64,000 bases of DNA, taken from the NCBI RefSeq assembly GCF_030158645.1, contig NZ_JAOASO010000151.1:1-64000 (forward strand), in the 5' to 3' direction. Below the pieces are notes generated by a model that was not told the origin of the DNA, did no database searches, and saw only the letters and a program-made list of their open reading frames with translations. This document shows positions 60,967 through 64,000 of the stretch, one piece after another; the first letter of the stretch is position 1; each line of letters begins with the position of its first letter. This stretch comes from Hydrogenophaga sp. Its GTDB lineage: Bacteria; Pseudomonadota; Gammaproteobacteria; Burkholderiales; Burkholderiaceae_C. The position numbers were made by a program, and so were the translations under genes.

Positions 60967-61000
60967 CCATTTCTCACCCCACACCCGACGGAGACACCGC

Positions 61001-62560
61001 ATGACCCAGCCCATGGACAAACACGACAGCCAACGCTCGACCGGCACCGCCGCACCGGTGGAGAAGAAGCTGATTCCCTACGGCGGGTACCACACCAACA
61101 AGATCCCGGGCCACGACCCCGAGCTGACCGAGGTGGGGCCGGGCACGCCCACGGGCGAGTACATGCGCAGCTTCTGGCAGCCGGTCTGCATGTCGATGGA
61201 GCTCACCGACACGCCGCACTTTTTGATGATCCTGGGCGAGGAACTGGTGGCCTTTCGCGACAAGAGCGGGCGCGTCGGCTTGCTGCACGCGCACTGCGTG
61301 CACCGCGGTGCGTCGCTCGAATACGGCTCGATCCAGGAGCGCGGGATCATGTGCTGCTACCACGGCATGGTGTTCGACATCGACGGCACCTGCCTGAAAG
61401 TGCCCTTCCCCAAGGGCGAAGAGGCGGACGCCGAGCGCTACGCCTGCTCGATCCGCCAGGGCGCCTACAAGGCCTTCGAGCGCAACGGCCTGGTGTTCGC
61501 CTACATGGGCCCGCCCGAGAAAGAGCCGCCCTTCCCCGAGTGGGAAGGCAACTTCACCGTGCTGCCCGGCGACGAACTCGTGCCCTACAGCAACTTCCAG
61601 CACTGCAACTGGCTGCAGGTGCAGGACAACGCGGCCGACAACTTCCACACCGCCACGCTGCACTCGGCCAAGAACGTGGTGAACGGCCAGTTTCAGGGCA
61701 CCACCTTTGACGAGGTCGGCGCACCCTCGATGGAAGTGGCACCCGACATGCAGTTCGTGCCGGTGCAGGGCGGCCGCTCGCTGGCCTGCGCAGGCGCGCG
61801 CCGCGTCAGCGACGACCGCCTGTTCATCCGCGTGCAGCACCAGGTGCTGCCCAACCTCAGCCTGCACGCCTACACCTCCGAAGACGGTTCGGCGCAGAAG
61901 CACTTCAGCCGCTTCCACATCGTGCGCTGGACGGTGCCGGTGGACGACACCAACAGCAAGATGATCGGCTGGCGCGTCATGGGCCCGGGCATCGACACGC
62001 GCGGCGTGGGCGTCAAGGACCTGGTGGGCTACGAGTCGATCGACTTTCTGGAAGGCCAGGTGGCGCTGCGCCGGCCCGAGCGTTTCGGTGAGCACACCAT
62101 CAACGACCGCCCACAGATCCCGAGCGACCACCGCGCGCGCGCCAACTACAAGCAGGCGCAGTACGCCCCGGGCGACTACGAGGCCATCATCAGCCAGCGA
62201 CCGATCGCGGTGCATGCGCTGGAGAACCCGACCAAGCTCGACGCCGGCGTCTACATGTTCCGCAAGCTGCTGCGCGACGCGGTGCGCGGCACCAACAAGG
62301 CCGCCAGCGCCGAGGGCTTTGCCGAGTGGCTGCGCAACGCCGCCGGCGCGCCGCGCAGTTTCTGTTCGGGCAACGTGCTGGAGATCCCGGTGGGTGCGCG
62401 CGTGGAAGACGAGATCGTGCGCCGCCGCCACGTGACCAAGGCGGTGGTGACCATGCTGGCCGAGAGCGAACACCTCCAGGGCGCCGAGCGCGAGCAGTTC
62501 GTCAAGACGAAGATGCTGGCGCTCGAAGCCGAGATGAAAGCCAGCGCCTCGGCGGCCTGA
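61001..62560 (+). CDS. Rieske non-heme iron oxygenase, large subunit (phthalate-dioxygenase-like)
   Basis: Rieske motif CVHRGASLEYGSIQERGIMCCYHG; mononuclear-iron-like DNAADNFHTATLH. Confidence 0.93.
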   Translation: MTQPMDKHDSQRSTGTAAPVEKKLIPYGGYHTNKIPGHDPELTEVGPGTPTGEYMRSFWQPVCMSMELTDTPHFLMILGEELVAFRDKSGRVGLLHAHCVHRGASLEYGSIQERGIMCCYHGMVFDIDGTCLKVPFPKGEEADAERYACSIRQGAYKAFERNGLVFAYMGPPEKEPPFPEWEGNFTVLPGDELVPYSNFQHCNWLQVQDNAADNFHTATLHSAKNVVNGQFQGTTFDEVGAPSMEVAPDMQFVPVQGGRSLACAGARRVSDDRLFIRVQHQVLPNLSLHAYTSEDGSAQKHFSRFHIVRWTVPVDDTNSKMIGWRVMGPGIDTRGVGVKDLVGYESIDFLEGQVALRRPERFGEHTINDRPQIPSDHRARANYKQAQYAPGDYEAIISQRPIAVHALENPTKLDAGVYMFRKLLRDAVRGTNKAASAEGFAEWLRNAAGAPRSFCSGNVLEIPVGARVEDEIVRRRHVTKAVVTMLAESEHLQGAEREQFVKTKMLALEAEMKASASAA

Positions 62561-62563
62561 CCG

Positions 62564-63535
62564 ATGACCGAACCCGATACGCTGCTGGACCTGCAGATCC
62601 GCCAGATCCGCCTGGAAGCCACCGGCATCCATTCGTTTGAACTCTGCGCGCCCGACCACGAGCGCCTGCCCGCCTTCACCGCCGGGGCGCACATCGACCT
62701 GCACCTGCCCGGTGGCCTGGTGCGCCAGTACTCGTTGTGCAACGACCCGGTCGAGACCCACCGGTATGTGATCGGGGTGCTCAGAGACGTGAACGGGCGC
62801 GGTGGCTCGCGCCAGGTGCACGAAACGTTGAAGGTCGGCGATCTGGTGAAGGTGAGCCGACCGCGCAACCAGTTCGAGCTGCAGCCAGCGCAAACGTCGG
62901 CCCTGCTGATCGCGGGTGGCATCGGCATCACGCCGCTGAAGTCGATGGCGCACAGCCTGCTGCAGGCCGGCACGCCGTTCGAGTTGCATTACTGTGCGCG
63001 CTCCAGCGAGGTGGCGGCGTTCACGGAAGAACTGGTCGACCTCAACCGACGCGCGCCCGGCTCGGCGCGCTGGCATTTCGACCAGGGCGTCGTGGGCGCA
63101 GGGCTCGACCTGGCCACCCTGCTGGCGGTGCAACCCGCGGGCACGCACCTGTATTTCTGCGGACCGCCGGGTTTCATGAAGGCCTGTGCGCAGGCCGCAG
63201 AACACTGGCAGCCGGGCACCGTGCATTCGGAACACTTCCAGGCGCCCACCCGGGCGGAGCCGCTGGCCCCGACCACCGGCGCCAGCGTGCGGCTGTCGGC
63301 ATCGGCGCGTGAGTTCGTGCTGCCCGACGGCGGCAACCTGCTGGAGTTGCTCGACCAGCACGGCATTCACGTGCCCACCTCGTGCATGAGCGGACTCTGC
63401 GGAACCTGCAAGACCGGTTATGCCGACGGTGAGGTCGAGCACAACGACTTCATCCTGGACGACGACGAGAAGCAACGCTGCCTCACGCTGTGCGTGTCCC
63501 GCGTCACGAGCCGCAGCATCACGCTGCACCTGTGA
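62564..63535 (+). CDS. PDR/VanB-type oxygenase reductase (FMN/NAD and 2Fe-2S)
   Basis: RQYSLCNDPVE, LIAGGIGITPLKSMA, C-terminal ferredoxin CMSGLCGTCKTGYADG...CLTLC. Confidence 0.95.
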   Translation: MTEPDTLLDLQIRQIRLEATGIHSFELCAPDHERLPAFTAGAHIDLHLPGGLVRQYSLCNDPVETHRYVIGVLRDVNGRGGSRQVHETLKVGDLVKVSRPRNQFELQPAQTSALLIAGGIGITPLKSMAHSLLQAGTPFELHYCARSSEVAAFTEELVDLNRRAPGSARWHFDQGVVGAGLDLATLLAVQPAGTHLYFCGPPGFMKACAQAAEHWQPGTVHSEHFQAPTRAEPLAPTTGASVRLSASAREFVLPDGGNLLELLDQHGIHVPTSCMSGLCGTCKTGYADGEVEHNDFILDDDEKQRCLTLCVSRVTSRSITLHL

Positions 63536-63549
63536 AGTGTGGCGCTGGT

Positions 63550-64000
63550 TCAGCCCAGCGCCACGATGCCACCGCCGTTGAGCGCCAGGCGCTTGAAGCC
63601 CCAGTCGTTGCCCAGCCAGCGGCGCAGGTGCTCCCACAGGTGTTCCGGCAAACCACCCGCCAGCTCGGAACTGCGCACCCAATAAAAGACATCGGCATCC
63701 GCACCCGCCTGCGTGGGCGGAAAAATGTAGACACAGCCCAGCACCTGCGAGGCGTCCAGCGCCTCCACCGTGTAGGTGTACGAACCACCGATCTCGAACT
63801 CCTTCTGATGCCAGGCGAGATCGATCAGGTCCTGCTCCAGCGACAGCGTCTCGGCCGGCCAGCCGCTGCCCGGGCCGAACAGCTCCCAGATCTCGGCGCG
63901 GCTGGTCATGACCGCGTCGAAGTCCTTGACGGCATCGTGGATGGTGAGCGGGCGCAGCCGCAGGCGACCGGTGTCCAGCAGGCGCGGAACGGTGGGTACG
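63550..64000 (-). CDS. GNAT-family acetyltransferase-like protein, 5' end outside the window
   Basis: Frame stays open upstream of the listed ORF start (VPTVPRLLDTGRLRLRPLTIHDAVKDFDAVMTSRAEIWELFG...), typical GNAT N-terminus. Confidence 0.75.
   Translation of the reverse strand, partial: VPTVPRLLDTGRLRLRPLTIHDAVKDFDAVMTSRAEIWELFGPGSGWPAETLSLEQDLIDLAWHQKEFEIGGSYTYTVEALDASQVLGCVYIFPPTQAGADADVFYWVRSSELAGGLPEHLWEHLRRWLGNDWGFKRLALNGGGIVALG

Noticed and set aside
60974-63682. 902-aa minus-strand ORF opposite the Rieske oxygenase and reductase
   Set aside because: Shadow ORF; both sense genes have intact family motifs

Overview
The window is a GC-rich betaproteobacterial chromosome segment. Gene order and protein sequences suggest Comamonadaceae (Hydrogenophaga-like), judged by eye only. 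Part 1 (about 1-19.2 kb) is a flagellar locus: motB(partial)-motA, flhC-flhD, two tandem identical-protein fliC genes, fliD-fliS-fliT, fliE (minus strand), fliFGHIJK and fliLMNOPQR. Part 2 (about 19.2-25 kb) has a TauE/SafE permease, a small lipoprotein, an MFS exporter, a PEP-CTERM protein and a cytoplasmic REC-histidine kinase with a NarL-type regulator. Part 3 (about 25-43.9 kb) is chemotaxis and signalling: a compact CheZ-like protein, cheY-cheA-cheR-cheD-cheB, a SUOX-fold protein coupled to a hybrid kinase, an MHYT hybrid kinase, two MCPs, an LRR-like orphan, a YihY protein and an uncharacterised gene behind a sigma-28-like promoter. Part 4 (about 43.9-53.2 kb) has ChrA, a UspA-like protein, an operon of solute-binding lipoprotein, PAS kinase and response regulator, and a LolD/FtsX-type ABC exporter. 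Part 5 (about 53.2-64 kb) is accessory metabolism: a double cupin, hydrolases, a serine protease, an acyl-CoA synthetase, a class II aldolase, and a GntR-regulated Rieske oxygenase with its reductase; a GNAT-like gene runs off the right edge. The best leads are seven sigma-28-like promoters in the window (one in front of an unknown gene), the compact CheZ-like protein sharing a C-terminal tail with CheD, the cysteine-less SUOX-fold/kinase pair, and the near-identical tandem flagellins. I found no CRISPR array, tRNA, rRNA or IS element. All calls are from reading the sequence and the supplied translations; no database search was run.
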